Below are positions 38,312 to 48,067 of a DNA stretch of 64,000 nt, piece after piece (position 1 is the first letter of the stretch; each line of letters opens with the position of its first letter). This stretch comes from Hyphomicrobiales bacterium. Lineage in GTDB: Bacteria; Pseudomonadota; Alphaproteobacteria; Rhizobiales; Beijerinckiaceae. The stretch covers positions 180,715 through 244,714 of the forward strand of contig JAPLOU010000052.1 of assembly GCA_026400535.1 (NCBI GenBank). The letters are read 5' to 3'. The notes beneath the pieces are model-generated. The model made no database searches. It was not told where the DNA came from and worked only from the letters and a program-made list of their open reading frames with translations. The position numbers and the translations under genes were made by a program.

Positions 38312-39196
38312 ATGATTTCAAGCATGACAGGCTTTGCGCGCGAAGCCGGCTCCTTTGGCAGCCTCACCTGGGCGTGGGAGATCAAATCCGTCAATGGACG
38401 TAATCTCGATGTCAGGGTCCGTGTTCCTCCCGGGTTCGACGCCAATGGCGAGGATGCGCGCAAGGTGGTCAGCGCGGCCGTCACGCGCGGAGCGGTCCAG
38501 GTCGGGTTGACCGTTCAGCACAGCGAACAGCGCAAGGTTGGTGTCAGGATCAACACGGAGGTTCTCGCTTCGCTGGTGAAGGCAATCGGTGACCTTCCGT
38601 CAGGGCTTCCTGTCAACCCGGCCAGTCTGGACGGACTGCTGCAGGTACGCGGCGTCGTTGAAGTGGACGAGCAGGAGCAGCAGGGCTTGCCGGTCGAACT
38701 TCAATCCGTGCTCCTGCGCGGCATAGAAGCGGCGACGACGTCCTTTGTCGTCGCGCGGCAGCAGGAGGGTATTGCGCTGGCGGAGCTGATGACGCGGCAG
38801 CTCAGTCAGATGGGCGCGCTCGTCGAGGCCGTCGAGACCCACCCCCAGCGTTCGGTCGACGCCATCAGGGCGAGGTTGCAAGCGCAGGTGGGCGCATTGC
38901 TTGACGCCCACGAGACCCTTGATCCGGCGCGTCTGTATCAGGAGGCAGCGATCATCGCAACACGCGCCGATGTCCGCGAGGAGCTTGACCGGCTTGTTGC
39001 CCATGTTGCTGCGGCGCAAGGGCTGTTCGCACTGGGTGGCGCAATCGGCCGCAAACTCGACTTCCTCGCCCAAGAATTCGGGCGCGAGGCCAGCACGCTG
39101 TGCGCCAAGGCTGGCAGCGTTGAGCTTTCGGCGATCGGACTGGAGCTGCGCGCGCTGGTCGACCAGTTCCGCGAGCAGGCTCAGAACGTGGAATGA
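38312..39196 (+). CDS. yicC: YicC family endoribonuclease
   Basis: A 294-residue protein of the YicC/YloC family, shown in E. coli and Bacillus to be an endoribonuclease. ATG 38312 gives MISSMTGFAREAG, matching the family start; GTG 38300 is an alternative. EIKSVNGRNLDVRVRVP in the N-terminal domain and LDFLAQEFGREASTLCAK near the C terminus are characteristic. The stop overlaps the gmk start by 4 bases. Confidence 0.93.
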   Translation: MISSMTGFAREAGSFGSLTWAWEIKSVNGRNLDVRVRVPPGFDANGEDARKVVSAAVTRGAVQVGLTVQHSEQRKVGVRINTEVLASLVKAIGDLPSGLPVNPASLDGLLQVRGVVEVDEQEQQGLPVELQSVLLRGIEAATTSFVVARQQEGIALAELMTRQLSQMGALVEAVETHPQRSVDAIRARLQAQVGALLDAHETLDPARLYQEAAIIATRADVREELDRLVAHVAAAQGLFALGGAIGRKLDFLAQEFGREASTLCAKAGSVELSAIGLELRALVDQFREQAQNVE

Positions 39197-39831
39197 TGAC
39201 GATGCCGGCCATTGAACGCCGCGGAATGATGCTGATCCTGTCCTCTCCGTCCGGCGCGGGGAAGTCGACCCTGACACGTCAGCTCGTCGCCGACCAGAGC
39301 GACATCAGCCTGTCGATCTCGGTCACGACCCGTCCGAAGCGTCCATCTGAGATTGACGGCAAGCATTACCACTTCGTGCCGGTCGCTGCCTTCAAGGCGA
39401 TGCGCGACCGTAACGAGCTGCTCGAAAGCGCTGAAGTTCATGGCAATTTCTATGGCACGCCGTGCCGCCCCGTTGAGGCTGCCCTCGAAGCGGGACGCGA
39501 CGTACTGTTCGACATCGACTGGCAGGGTACGCGCCAGATCATGGCAAGGATGCGTCGTGACGTGGTCGCCGTGTTCATCCTCCCGCCCACAATGGGCGAG
39601 TTGCAGCATCGGCTTGAGCGCCGGGCCGAAGACAATGCGGATACGATCGCGCGCCGCTTGCGCAATGCGCGCGACGAGATCGCGCAATGGGGACTGTACG
39701 ACTACCTGATCGTGAACGATGACCTCGAAGCCGCCTTCTACAGCGTCAAGGCTATCCTTGCTGCGGAACGGCTGAAACGGGACCGTTTGGTCGGCGCGCC
39801 CGGGTTCGTCGATCGTCTGCTCAAGACCTGA
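39193..39831 (+). CDS. gmk: Guanylate kinase
   Basis: Phosphorylates GMP to GDP. The P-loop [15 protein letters not shown] spans about residues 17-31, and the GMP-binding region [18 protein letters not shown] follows. Length is 212 residues. The ATG overlaps the yicC stop by 4 bases. The 3' end overlaps the convergent rsmA gene by 11 bases. Confidence 0.97.
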   Translation: MMTMPAIERRGMMLILSSPSGAGKSTLTRQLVADQSDISLSISVTTRPKRPSEIDGKHYHFVPVAAFKAMRDRNELLESAEVHGNFYGTPCRPVEAALEAGRDVLFDIDWQGTRQIMARMRRDVVAVFILPPTMGELQHRLERRAEDNADTIARRLRNARDEIAQWGLYDYLIVNDDLEAAFYSVKAILAAERLKRDRLVGAPGFVDRLLKT

Positions 39832-40723
39832 CGATGGCGGCCGTCTTGCCGTCCCGAAGGGCTGCGACGGCATTGGCGAGTCTGACGAAGCCTGATACGG
39901 GAATCGTCTCGGCGCGAGCCGTCTCAGCGATGCAGGTCTGAGCGAACAAGAGCGGAAGATCGACATTCAGCGCCTTCAGCGACTGCCGCAGCATCTTGCG
40001 ACGCTGGCCGAATGCGGCCTGTGTCACCCGCTCCAGCTCGCGCAAGTCGCAGCTCTCCGGCTCGGCGCGGGGCACGAGATGGACAACGCTCGACGTCACC
40101 TTTGGCGGCGGCACGAAGGCAGACGGAGCGATATCGAACAGGATCGACGCCTCTGTTCTCCAGCCGCACAAGACCCCGAGCCGACCGTAATTGTCCGGGT
40201 CGTCTGCATTGGCGATGATCCGTTCGGCCACCTCGCGCTGGAACATCAGCGTGAGCGAGCTGAACCAGGGCGGCCAGGCCTTGGTGCTCAGCCAGCCAAC
40301 CAGAAGTGCGGTGCCGACATTGTAGGGCAGGTTCGCCACGATCCGTGCGGGCTGGTCGCCGAGAAGAGATGCGATATCGACGCTCATGGCATCGCCATGG
40401 ATGACATCGAGCTGTCCGGGCCAACGCCGGGAGATGTCCGCCAGCGCAGGCAGGCAGCGCGCGTCGCGCTCAATGGCGATAACACGCCTCGCTCCCTCGG
40501 CAAGGAGCGCACGCGTCAATCCGCCCGGACCGGGGCCGATTTCGACAACCGTAGTGCCAGTCAGCGGGCCGCTGGCACGGGCGATGCGGGCGGTCAGATT
40601 GAGGTCGAACAGGAAGTTCTGGCCTAACGACCGCTTGGCTGTGAGGCCGTAGGTCTGGACCACATCGCGGAGCGGCTGCAACCCGTCAAAAGCGCTGGGA
40701 GCGGAAGTCGGAGGCCGGCTCAC
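39821..40723 (-). CDS. rsmA: 16S rRNA adenine dimethyltransferase
   Basis: KsgA/RsmA dimethylates two adjacent adenines near the 3' end of 16S rRNA. The N-terminal [15 protein letters not shown], the SAM loop [15 protein letters not shown] and the catalytic [14 protein letters not shown] are present. The start is GTG 40723, directly after the lptD stop with no gap. Length is 300 residues. The 3' end overlaps gmk by 11 bases in a tail-to-tail arrangement. surA and pdxA, which often separate lptD and rsmA in relatives, are absent. Confidence 0.96.
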   Translation of the reverse strand: MSRPPTSAPSAFDGLQPLRDVVQTYGLTAKRSLGQNFLFDLNLTARIARASGPLTGTTVVEIGPGPGGLTRALLAEGARRVIAIERDARCLPALADISRRWPGQLDVIHGDAMSVDIASLLGDQPARIVANLPYNVGTALLVGWLSTKAWPPWFSSLTLMFQREVAERIIANADDPDNYGRLGVLCGWRTEASILFDIAPSAFVPPPKVTSSVVHLVPRAEPESCDLRELERVTQAAFGQRRKMLRQSLKALNVDLPLLFAQTCIAETARAETIPVSGFVRLANAVAALRDGKTAAIVRS

Positions 40724-43276
40724 TCAGCGACCGACAATCCCGTCGACAGTGCCGGTTGGCTGTTCGCCAAGAGCCTGCCGGAAATTGAAGGCGCCGAGCG
40801 TACGCAGTTCAAGCCGCAGCAGCACGCCCTGGTTTGTCTGCGGCCGGGTACCTTCCGAGGTGTCGCGGAACGAGGTGTAATAGACCACATCGAACACCGT
40901 GCACTCGTCGCGGTAGTTCAGCCCGAGGCTCATCGACTGGAGTGCGGCACGCGGCGTCTTGAGTGTCGGACTGGAGTGCCGGTCGGTCAGATACTTGTCG
41001 AGATCGTACAGCAGCGATCCACGCGCACTCCAGTATTGGCCGAGCTTGATGCCCCCGGCCAGCGAAATGCCTTCGCGGCGGAAGGGCTGGGCCCGATCCG
41101 GCTGGGCTTCATAACGGGCATAGGTGACCGACGCCCAGATCGGATCGAGTGTGGCCATCGCCGTGACTTCAAGCGACCGTGCCGAGAATGTGCGTTCGTC
41201 GAACCGGCCCTTGGCGATCACCGATCCATAGGATGAGGGCGCAATCTGGACGCGCGCAACATAGTCCGAGCGGCGGGTTTCGAGCCCTGTTTGCGCGCCG
41301 GCGTTGACCGCATCCTGAACCGCATAGGAGTTGCGGCCCGACAGATGATAGGACTGCCCGAACAATGCATTCGCATAGGCGCCGCTCGCGAAAGTCCCGG
41401 CATAGTTGAGCCCATAGCTCGCCCGTATGCCGCCCTCATTCCGGTCATAGCCGGAGAACCGGCTCATCTGGAACAGGTTGGTGTCGTCGAACACAGTGCT
41501 CTGCGCATCCTCGTTCGGTGTCCTGAGGATGCTGGTTTCATTGGGCCGCGCCAAAATCTGCGCCACGGGCGAAATCACGTGCGTGCCGAAGCCCGGTGAG
41601 AGCAGGATCGGATACGTGTAGGTCAGGCCTATGGCCGGCATCGCACGGCCATATTCGCCGTTGCGCACACCAAAGGTGCCCTGCTCATCGTTGTTGAAAC
41701 CGCCCGCATTGAGGTTGGTCGAGAACCCATCCACCTTCAGCGACGCGAACGGTGTCCAGACCTGCCCGGCCGGGTCGATGATCTGCCGGCGCCAGGAGGC
41801 GCTGATGCTGGCGCGCGTCGTGGTACCGCCGATGCCGCGCAGGAGGCACTCGGTCTTGTTATACAGAAAGCAGCCTTCGTAATAGGCCGTCGGCGTCGTC
41901 ACCAGATAGTTGGTACCGGCGAAATTGCGGGCTTGGGTCGGAATGGTCTGGAAAGCCGACTGCTCGCGCGTCAGGCTCGTGATGTTGGCCTCGATCGCGA
42001 TCTCGCCGCCAAGCCAGGATGGCCCGTCGAAGCGCTTGTTGTAGTCGATGACCGGATGCACGATCGGCTGCTGCTTCTGCCAATCGATGTAGCTCAGCGG
42101 CCGGAAATGATAGGCCCGGGCATCAAACCAGGCGTTCTCGGTCTGCCCGTTCAGATAGACGGAGGATGTCACCTCACGGAAGAACGTCGCCGTCAGCCCC
42201 TCGCTGCGGATCCGGTAGTTGCGGTAGAAATAGCGGTCGGTCGAGCCCGACAGGTCCAAGCCGAAGCGCCACTTGTCATTGATGTCAAAGGAGCCAAAGG
42301 TCTCAAGCGAGCCGCGGAATTTGCGGTCGCCGGCCCCGATCGGTGGAGCCGCATAGGTGCCCGGGTCGGACTGGAAAATGCCAGCGCCGCGGATCGTGTA
42401 GGCCCCGTTGACCAGCCGGTGACGCCACTCGGCGACGCCGAGAAAGCCCTGACGCGAGAACACGGTCGGCGTCAGGGTCAGGTCATAATTCGGGGCAAGG
42501 TTGACGAAAACCGGCACGCCCACGCCGACACCAAGGTGGTTCGACGAATAGATAGTGGGGGAAAGCAGGCCGGTTTGCCGTTTCACCGTCGAATCGGGCG
42601 ACCAGAAATAGGGGATGTAGGCGATCGGAATGCCGACCAGCTCAAGCGTCGAGCCCTCGAAGTAGATCGTCTTCTCTTCGCCCTTGTGAATGATCCGCTG
42701 CGAACGCACCTGCCACAGGGGGGGCTTCTCCGGATTGTCCTTGCACGGCTCACAGGCTGTGTACGTGCCGGTCGTGAAGCTGACGGTGTCGCCGCCGGAG
42801 CGCTCGGCGCGCGGTGCGGCGAAGCGGCTCTTGTCTGGATTCTCGGTGCGCAGGGATTCGATGAACCCGTCCCGGAAATCATCGGTGAGATCGAACCGGG
42901 AGCCGGTGATGACCTGGCCATTGGCCTCTGTCATTCGGGCATTGCCCTCGGCGAACACGCGCTTGGTGCCGCGATTAGAGACCTCGCGGTCGGCTTCGAG
43001 CGTGCGGCCCTGATAGATAATCTGGACGTCGCCAACGGCTTCAACGGTATTCTTGTCGTTGTTGTAGACCAATTGCTTGGCTTCGATCAGCATCCGGTCC
43101 TTGGTCTGCTGGCCGGGCGCTGGTGATCCGCGCTGTCCGGGCAGGACCGGCGTCTGGGCCTGCGCATGCGCCAGTCCCAGAACCAGCACAAGGCCGGTAC
43201 TGGTGACAAGACACCGCAAACGCTGCTTCCGCGCGCTGATCAAACGACTCACCCAGTCAACCCACGCTGCGCGCAC
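40724..43276 (-). CDS. lptD: LPS-assembly protein LptD
   Basis: An outer-membrane barrel that inserts lipopolysaccharide into the outer leaflet. A signal peptide (about residues 1-41, ending AHAQAQ) is followed by an OstA/LptA-like domain (about 60-170) and a large C-terminal beta-barrel. Paired cysteines are seen in YTACEPC and later in the barrel (EGCFLYNKTEC, DECTVFD), consistent with a disulfide-stabilised protein. Length is 850 residues. Its GTG start overlaps the lptG stop (TAGTG) by 1 base. Confidence 0.95.
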   Translation of the reverse strand: MRAAWVDWVSRLISARKQRLRCLVTSTGLVLVLGLAHAQAQTPVLPGQRGSPAPGQQTKDRMLIEAKQLVYNNDKNTVEAVGDVQIIYQGRTLEADREVSNRGTKRVFAEGNARMTEANGQVITGSRFDLTDDFRDGFIESLRTENPDKSRFAAPRAERSGGDTVSFTTGTYTACEPCKDNPEKPPLWQVRSQRIIHKGEEKTIYFEGSTLELVGIPIAYIPYFWSPDSTVKRQTGLLSPTIYSSNHLGVGVGVPVFVNLAPNYDLTLTPTVFSRQGFLGVAEWRHRLVNGAYTIRGAGIFQSDPGTYAAPPIGAGDRKFRGSLETFGSFDINDKWRFGLDLSGSTDRYFYRNYRIRSEGLTATFFREVTSSVYLNGQTENAWFDARAYHFRPLSYIDWQKQQPIVHPVIDYNKRFDGPSWLGGEIAIEANITSLTREQSAFQTIPTQARNFAGTNYLVTTPTAYYEGCFLYNKTECLLRGIGGTTTRASISASWRRQIIDPAGQVWTPFASLKVDGFSTNLNAGGFNNDEQGTFGVRNGEYGRAMPAIGLTYTYPILLSPGFGTHVISPVAQILARPNETSILRTPNEDAQSTVFDDTNLFQMSRFSGYDRNEGGIRASYGLNYAGTFASGAYANALFGQSYHLSGRNSYAVQDAVNAGAQTGLETRRSDYVARVQIAPSSYGSVIAKGRFDERTFSARSLEVTAMATLDPIWASVTYARYEAQPDRAQPFRREGISLAGGIKLGQYWSARGSLLYDLDKYLTDRHSSPTLKTPRAALQSMSLGLNYRDECTVFDVVYYTSFRDTSEGTRPQTNQGVLLRLELRTLGAFNFRQALGEQPTGTVDGIVGR

Positions 43277-44364
43277 TAGCCATCCTCCTGATGAAGGAGG
43301 GCAAGAACGCCGAGCAAACTCCCCAAAATCGCCGGCAACCAGGCGGCCATCCCGGGCGCAATGATCCCGTTGGCCCCGAGGTCTTCGGTCAGCTCAGTGG
43401 CGACGTAAAGCACGAACCCCGCGACAACACCACCCAGCACCATTCGGGCAACACCACCAAATCGAAAAAATCTTAAAGAAACGGTCGCAGCTACCATGAT
43501 CATCGCGACGAGCAATACGGGCCGGGCCGTCAGCGCCGCCTGCTGGAGCTTGTAGCGGGTCGCGTCAAGGCCGGCGCGCTCGGTCCGATCGATCACCTCC
43601 GGCAGGTCCCAGTAGGAGACCTGTTCCGGTGACGTGAAGTTACGTCGTACTTGCTCGACGCCGAGATTGGTGGCGATCATTGCTATCGCGTAGCTCTGGG
43701 GTTCGTCGATGGTCGACACCACCCGGACATCGGTCAGTTCCCAGTAGCCGTCATGCAGGACGGCGCGCCGCGCCTCCGTCCGGTCGATGAAACGGCCCGA
43801 AAGATCATAGTTGAAGAAGGTCACCCCATTCAGTTCCCGCCCCTGACCACTGGTGGAGATCGCCCGGACAACCGCCTGTCCATCGACGCTCTTCTGCCTG
43901 AGCCAAAGGTCCTTGGCTGTCACATTGCTGCCGCTCTTGGTGAAAATCTTGGCCTCAATGTTCGCGGCCCGCTGCCTGAACTCCGCCGCCACGGGGTTGA
44001 ACAGCGTGATGCTGCCGATCCCGATGATGAGCCCGACCACAAGGCCCGGCTGCAGAAACGCCCAAGCGGACACGCCGGCCGACCGCGCCACTACCAGTTC
44101 CAGCTTGCGGCTGAGGCCCAAAAGCGCACCCATCGCACCGAACAGGACGGCGAAGGGCAGGACCTGTTCGGCGATCGACGGGGCGCGGTAGAAAGCGAGG
44201 GTTGCCATCAGGCCGGCCGAGGCGCCCTCGGCATCGCCGGCGCGGCGCATGAGCTCAACGAAGTCGAGTGTGAAGATCAGCATGTAGATGGTCAAGAACA
44301 CGCCCGCGATCAGCTTCACGAAGCGTGCGGCGATGTAAAAACCCAGAGTACGGCCGATGATCAT
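43276..44364 (-). CDS. lptG: LPS export ABC transporter permease LptG
   Basis: An inner-membrane permease that, with LptF and the ATPase LptB, extracts LPS from the inner membrane. It has 362 residues, six transmembrane helices in two groups of three, and a large periplasmic beta-jellyroll between them (about 130-270). The cytoplasmic coupling segment SRKLELVVARSAGVSAWAF is typical. It overlaps lptF by 4 bases and lptD by 1 base. Confidence 0.95.
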   Translation of the reverse strand: MIIGRTLGFYIAARFVKLIAGVFLTIYMLIFTLDFVELMRRAGDAEGASAGLMATLAFYRAPSIAEQVLPFAVLFGAMGALLGLSRKLELVVARSAGVSAWAFLQPGLVVGLIIGIGSITLFNPVAAEFRQRAANIEAKIFTKSGSNVTAKDLWLRQKSVDGQAVVRAISTSGQGRELNGVTFFNYDLSGRFIDRTEARRAVLHDGYWELTDVRVVSTIDEPQSYAIAMIATNLGVEQVRRNFTSPEQVSYWDLPEVIDRTERAGLDATRYKLQQAALTARPVLLVAMIMVAATVSLRFFRFGGVARMVLGGVVAGFVLYVATELTEDLGANGIIAPGMAAWLPAILGSLLGVLALLHQEDG

Positions 44365-45530
44365 GCCGCCCTCGCGAAACGCAGCCTCGCCGCAGTCATC
44401 AACCGGTCGCCTCCGCGCGACAGCACACTGATCAGCGGGTTGAGCTTCGATCCGGCAAAGATCACCAGCAGGCAGAACGCGCTCGCCAACAGTGGCAGCG
44501 CATAGGACAGATAGACTGCGCTCGTTGACCGGACCATCAGCGTAGAGAGCGCAAATCCCGCGATGCGCAGCACAATCACGCTGACTGAGGCGAGAGCCAT
44601 GGCCATACCGCGCCCCTGCCGGGTGGTTCGTGGCTCACCGAGAGCGGCAAATCCGATCAGGATGAAGGCGATGACATAGATCGGTGCGAGGAAACGGTCG
44701 TGAAGCTCGGCGCGGAAGCGGCCGCGGAAAGTCTTGTAATACTCTTCAGTCTCGTCCGGGAAGAGCAGCGCCTGCGTCGTGCGCTCCCGCGGCTTGAGGA
44801 TAACGTTGGCCCCGTCCTGCCCAAAGGATGACAGGTCGACCCCGTAGCGCTCGAAGGTCACGATTGAGCTGTCCTGCGAGCGCCGATCCTGACGCTGGAT
44901 CGATCCCGCCTCCAGCACGAGGAACGGCTTTCCCTCGATTTCAAGCGTCTGGCCTTTCTCGGCGATGTAGACAGACGTCTTCCCGGCCTCTCGGTTGTCC
45001 TGGAAGAAGATGCCCAGCAGGGCATCGCCGGACCGTTCGCGGTAGTGAAAGGTGATTCCCTGGTCGAGCGTGGTGAACTGGCCTTCCTTCACCACGTTTG
45101 CAATGAAATCGCCGCGGATTTGGGTGATCATGTCGCGCAGGTCGCGAAAGCTGGCTGGCATAACATACAGCGTCATGAACGCCACCAGCAGCGCAGCAAG
45201 CAGGGCCATCACGGCAAAAGGTTTGATCAGTTCGCGCGGCGGCACGCCTGACGCGCTCATCACGATCAGCTCCGAATCGCTGTTGAACTTGTTGAGCGTG
45301 TACAGTGTCGCACCGAAGGCGGCGACCGGGGCGATCACGATGACCAGCGCCGGCAGAGACAACACGGTGAAACGCAGGAAGACAAGGATCGTCTGACCTT
45401 TGCCGGTCACAAGACTGATCTCCCGCAGCGCCGAGGTGATCCAGATCACCAGAGTGAGTCCGATGAGACATGAGATCGCCGCGATCGCCATCGTGCGGAA
45501 CAGGTAGCGATCGAGCAATCCGAAACGCAT
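44361..45530 (-). CDS. lptF: LPS export ABC transporter permease LptF
   Basis: The partner permease of LptG. From ATG 45530 (MRFGLLDRYLFRTMAIA) it has 389 residues, with six helices and a periplasmic domain in the middle. A frame extending to 45575 exists, but its start has no ribosome-binding site and the family N terminus begins at 45530. The segment NKFNSDSELIVMSASGVPPREL is the coupling region. lptF, lptG, lptD and rsmA form one operon; lptF diverges from pepA. Confidence 0.94.
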   Translation of the reverse strand: MRFGLLDRYLFRTMAIAAISCLIGLTLVIWITSALREISLVTGKGQTILVFLRFTVLSLPALVIVIAPVAAFGATLYTLNKFNSDSELIVMSASGVPPRELIKPFAVMALLAALLVAFMTLYVMPASFRDLRDMITQIRGDFIANVVKEGQFTTLDQGITFHYRERSGDALLGIFFQDNREAGKTSVYIAEKGQTLEIEGKPFLVLEAGSIQRQDRRSQDSSIVTFERYGVDLSSFGQDGANVILKPRERTTQALLFPDETEEYYKTFRGRFRAELHDRFLAPIYVIAFILIGFAALGEPRTTRQGRGMAMALASVSVIVLRIAGFALSTLMVRSTSAVYLSYALPLLASAFCLLVIFAGSKLNPLISVLSRGGDRLMTAARLRFARAA

Positions 45531-45690
45531 GTCGAAGCAGGAATCCTTGCAGTCCGGGCGAGCAACAAAGGCCATTCAAAAGCGGCGAGTTTGTGTCGCG
45601 CGCTTGTGGCTCTCGGGGAATTTGTTAGAACATGTTAGGTGCTTGCAACCAAGTCGTCTGTAGATGTCACGACACACCTGAGAGCTGATC

Positions 45691-47172
45691 ATGGCTGAAC
45701 GCTTTAAGATCGAATTCAAGCCGCTCACCCTGCCTGGCGCCGGCGATGTCGCCTTCCTGGTTTATGATGATCTTGTTCTGCCCTCAACAGTGTCGGCTGA
45801 CCTGGCGGCAACGGTTTCACGGTCGGCTTCGATCGAAGGCTTCAAGGGCAAGGCGCTTGCTACGATGGTGACGATGGCGGCGCCCGGCAGCGGCCATGAC
45901 CGCATCGTGGTCGTCGGGCTGGGTCCAAAGGCTGACGCGGAGTCGATCGACTGGGTCTCGCTGGGTGGCGTCATTGCGGGGCAGATGCTGGCCGGCCGTG
46001 AACTTGGCGTATTTCTCGCGACGGCCGCCGAGACCGTGAAGCCCGAGCAGGCGGCGGATATCGCCCTGGGCGCTCGCCTGCGCAGCTACAGTTTCGACCG
46101 CTACAAGACCAAGACCGCGGACAAGGACGGCAAGACACGCGGCCCTCTGTCGCTGCATGTCATCGACACGCTCAAGACGAAGAAGGCGGTCAAACTGAAG
46201 GATTCGGTGGCCGAGGGCGTCTGCCTTGCGCGCGATCTGGTCAACGAGCCGCCGAATATCCTCGGCCCCGAGGAGTTTGCCGGTTATGCCGAGGAACTCT
46301 CGAAACTGGGTGTCGAAGTCGAGATCCTGGGCGAAAAGCAGTTGCGCAAGATCGGCATGCGGGCGCTGCTCGGGGTGGGACAGGGCTCCGTACGCGAGAG
46401 CAAGGTCGCCATCATGCGCTGGAACGGCGGCAAGGACGGCAGCAAGCCCGTCGCCTTCATCGGCAAGGGCGTTGTGTTCGACACCGGCGGCATCTCGATC
46501 AAGCCTGCCGGCGGGATGGAAGACATGAAGGGCGACATGGCCGGCGCGGCCTGCGTTGTCGGCCTGATGCATGCGCTCGCCAGCCGCAAGGCGAAAGCCA
46601 ATGTCATTGGCGCCATCGGGCTGGTCGAGAACATGCCGGACGGAAAGGCCCAGCGGCCGGGCGATATCGTCACATCCTTGTCGGGCCAGACCATCGAGAT
46701 CATCAACACCGACGCCGAAGGCCGCCTCGTCCTGGCCGACGTGCTCTGGTATGTGCAGGACCAGTACAAGCCGGTGTTCATGATCAACTTGGCCACGCTC
46801 ACCGGGGCGATCCTCGTGGCGCTCGGCAAGGAGAATGCCGGCCTTTTCTCCAACAATGACGAGTTGGCGACGCGCATTTTCGAGGCCGGAAAGCTCACCG
46901 GCGAGACTGTCTGGCGCATGCCGATGTCGGCGGCCTACGACAAGATCATCGATTCGAAGTTCGCGGACGTGAAGAACTCCGCCGGGCGCGATGCTGGTTC
47001 GATCACCGCAGCGCATTTCCTCAAGCGCTTCGTCAACGACACCCCCTGGGCGCATCTCGACATTGCTGGCACGGCCATGGGCTCACCGCAGACCGAGATC
47101 AACAAGGGTTGGGCATCGGGCTGGGGCGTGCGCCTCCTGAACCAACTCGTCGCGGCGCACTACGAAAAGTGA
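45691..47172 (+). CDS. pepA: Leucyl aminopeptidase
   Basis: A hexameric metallo-aminopeptidase of family M17 that removes N-terminal residues from peptides. The signature [12 protein letters not shown] near residue 348 and the metal/active-site region [19 protein letters not shown] near 260 are intact. Length is 493 residues. Related PepA proteins also act in DNA recombination in E. coli; no such role is implied here. It is divergent from lptF, with a 160-base gap that must contain both promoters. Confidence 0.96.
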   Translation: MAERFKIEFKPLTLPGAGDVAFLVYDDLVLPSTVSADLAATVSRSASIEGFKGKALATMVTMAAPGSGHDRIVVVGLGPKADAESIDWVSLGGVIAGQMLAGRELGVFLATAAETVKPEQAADIALGARLRSYSFDRYKTKTADKDGKTRGPLSLHVIDTLKTKKAVKLKDSVAEGVCLARDLVNEPPNILGPEEFAGYAEELSKLGVEVEILGEKQLRKIGMRALLGVGQGSVRESKVAIMRWNGGKDGSKPVAFIGKGVVFDTGGISIKPAGGMEDMKGDMAGAACVVGLMHALASRKAKANVIGAIGLVENMPDGKAQRPGDIVTSLSGQTIEIINTDAEGRLVLADVLWYVQDQYKPVFMINLATLTGAILVALGKENAGLFSNNDELATRIFEAGKLTGETVWRMPMSAAYDKIIDSKFADVKNSAGRDAGSITAAHFLKRFVNDTPWAHLDIAGTAMGSPQTEINKGWASGWGVRLLNQLVAAHYEK

Positions 47173-47203
47173 TGCCGCGAGGCGACTGCGTGCGCCCGGG
47201 TGC

Positions 47204-47656
47204 ATGATGGACCTGATGTTCTATCAGCTCCTCAACCAGAAGCTGGAGCGCGCTTTGCCGCTCCTGCTGGAAAAGGCGCGTGAGCGCGGCTGGAAAGCGG
47301 TTGTCGAGGTTGGCAATCCGGAGCGTCAGGCCGCGTTGGACGATGCCTTGTGGACATATTCGGATCGCAGTTTTCTGCCTCATGGCATTGATGGAGATGC
47401 AGCAGCGCCGCATCAGCCGATCCTGATCACAACAACGCGCGAGAACAGAAATGGCGCCGAGATCCGCTTTCTGGTGGACGGCGCGCGGCTCGGCGACGAT
47501 CTTTTGGGCTACAGCCGGATTGCCCTGATCTTCGACGGGCAGGATCCTGTTGCGCTCGACGCGGCGCGGGCGGACTGGAAGACGGCGAAGACTTCGGGTC
47601 TGGCGGCCACGTTCTGGCAGCAGAGCCCTGACGGAAAATGGGAGAAGAAGGCGTGA
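47204..47656 (+). CDS. holC: DNA polymerase III chi subunit
   Basis: A 150-residue clamp-loader accessory protein that binds single-strand-binding protein. FYQLLNQKLERALPLLLEKA and TYSDRSFLPHG match the family, and PILITTTREN follows. ATG 47204 is used; ATG 47207 would be equally possible. It lies after pepA, as in many proteobacteria. The stop overlaps the GTG start of the next gene in a GTGA arrangement. Confidence 0.93.
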   Translation: MMDLMFYQLLNQKLERALPLLLEKARERGWKAVVEVGNPERQAALDDALWTYSDRSFLPHGIDGDAAAPHQPILITTTRENRNGAEIRFLVDGARLGDDLLGYSRIALIFDGQDPVALDAARADWKTAKTSGLAATFWQQSPDGKWEKKA

Positions 47657-48054
47657 TTTCAGGACCTTGTCCGCGTATCCTGATGCTGGCAGTGATCAGC
47701 TGCGCCTTGGGCGCCTGCTCGATCGACATGGGCGGCTTCGCCTTCATCAACGACAAGGCCGCCTCGGTGCGCGTTTCGACCGAGGAAGCGCGGCTCGATG
47801 CCGATGGAACTTGCGGCGCCGACGCCAACCTCGACCCATCTAACCTGCGGACACGCCCCACAGCGGTTGCGCTGGGTATCGGCGAATGCGACCTTGTCCG
47901 GCTCAAGGGCGAGAAGCCAACCGACGTGCTCATCGGTGAGAGCGGCAAGGGCCAGCGCGAGGTGCAGGTCCTGTATTCCGAGCCGGGCGGTCGCGAGATC
48001 TACCTGTTCACCGACAACAGGTTGACCCGCATCGTCAAGCCTGGTCAGGGCTGA
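47653..48054 (+). CDS. Small lipoprotein, function unknown
   Basis: A 133-residue predicted lipoprotein. From GTG 47653, which overlaps the holC stop, it has a short signal peptide ending in the lipobox LGAC, so cleavage would leave a lipidated cysteine near residue 22. The mature part has a second Cys pair (GTCGAD, GECDL) and the stretch LIGESGKGQREVQVLY, which resembles small outer-membrane lipoproteins of unknown role. I recognise no named family. It is coupled to holC and its 3' end converges with the ABC-F gene, 13 bases away. Confidence 0.75.
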   Translation: MISGPCPRILMLAVISCALGACSIDMGGFAFINDKAASVRVSTEEARLDADGTCGADANLDPSNLRTRPTAVALGIGECDLVRLKGEKPTDVLIGESGKGQREVQVLYSEPGGREIYLFTDNRLTRIVKPGQG

Positions 48055-48067
48055 CGCTAGTTGTCGC

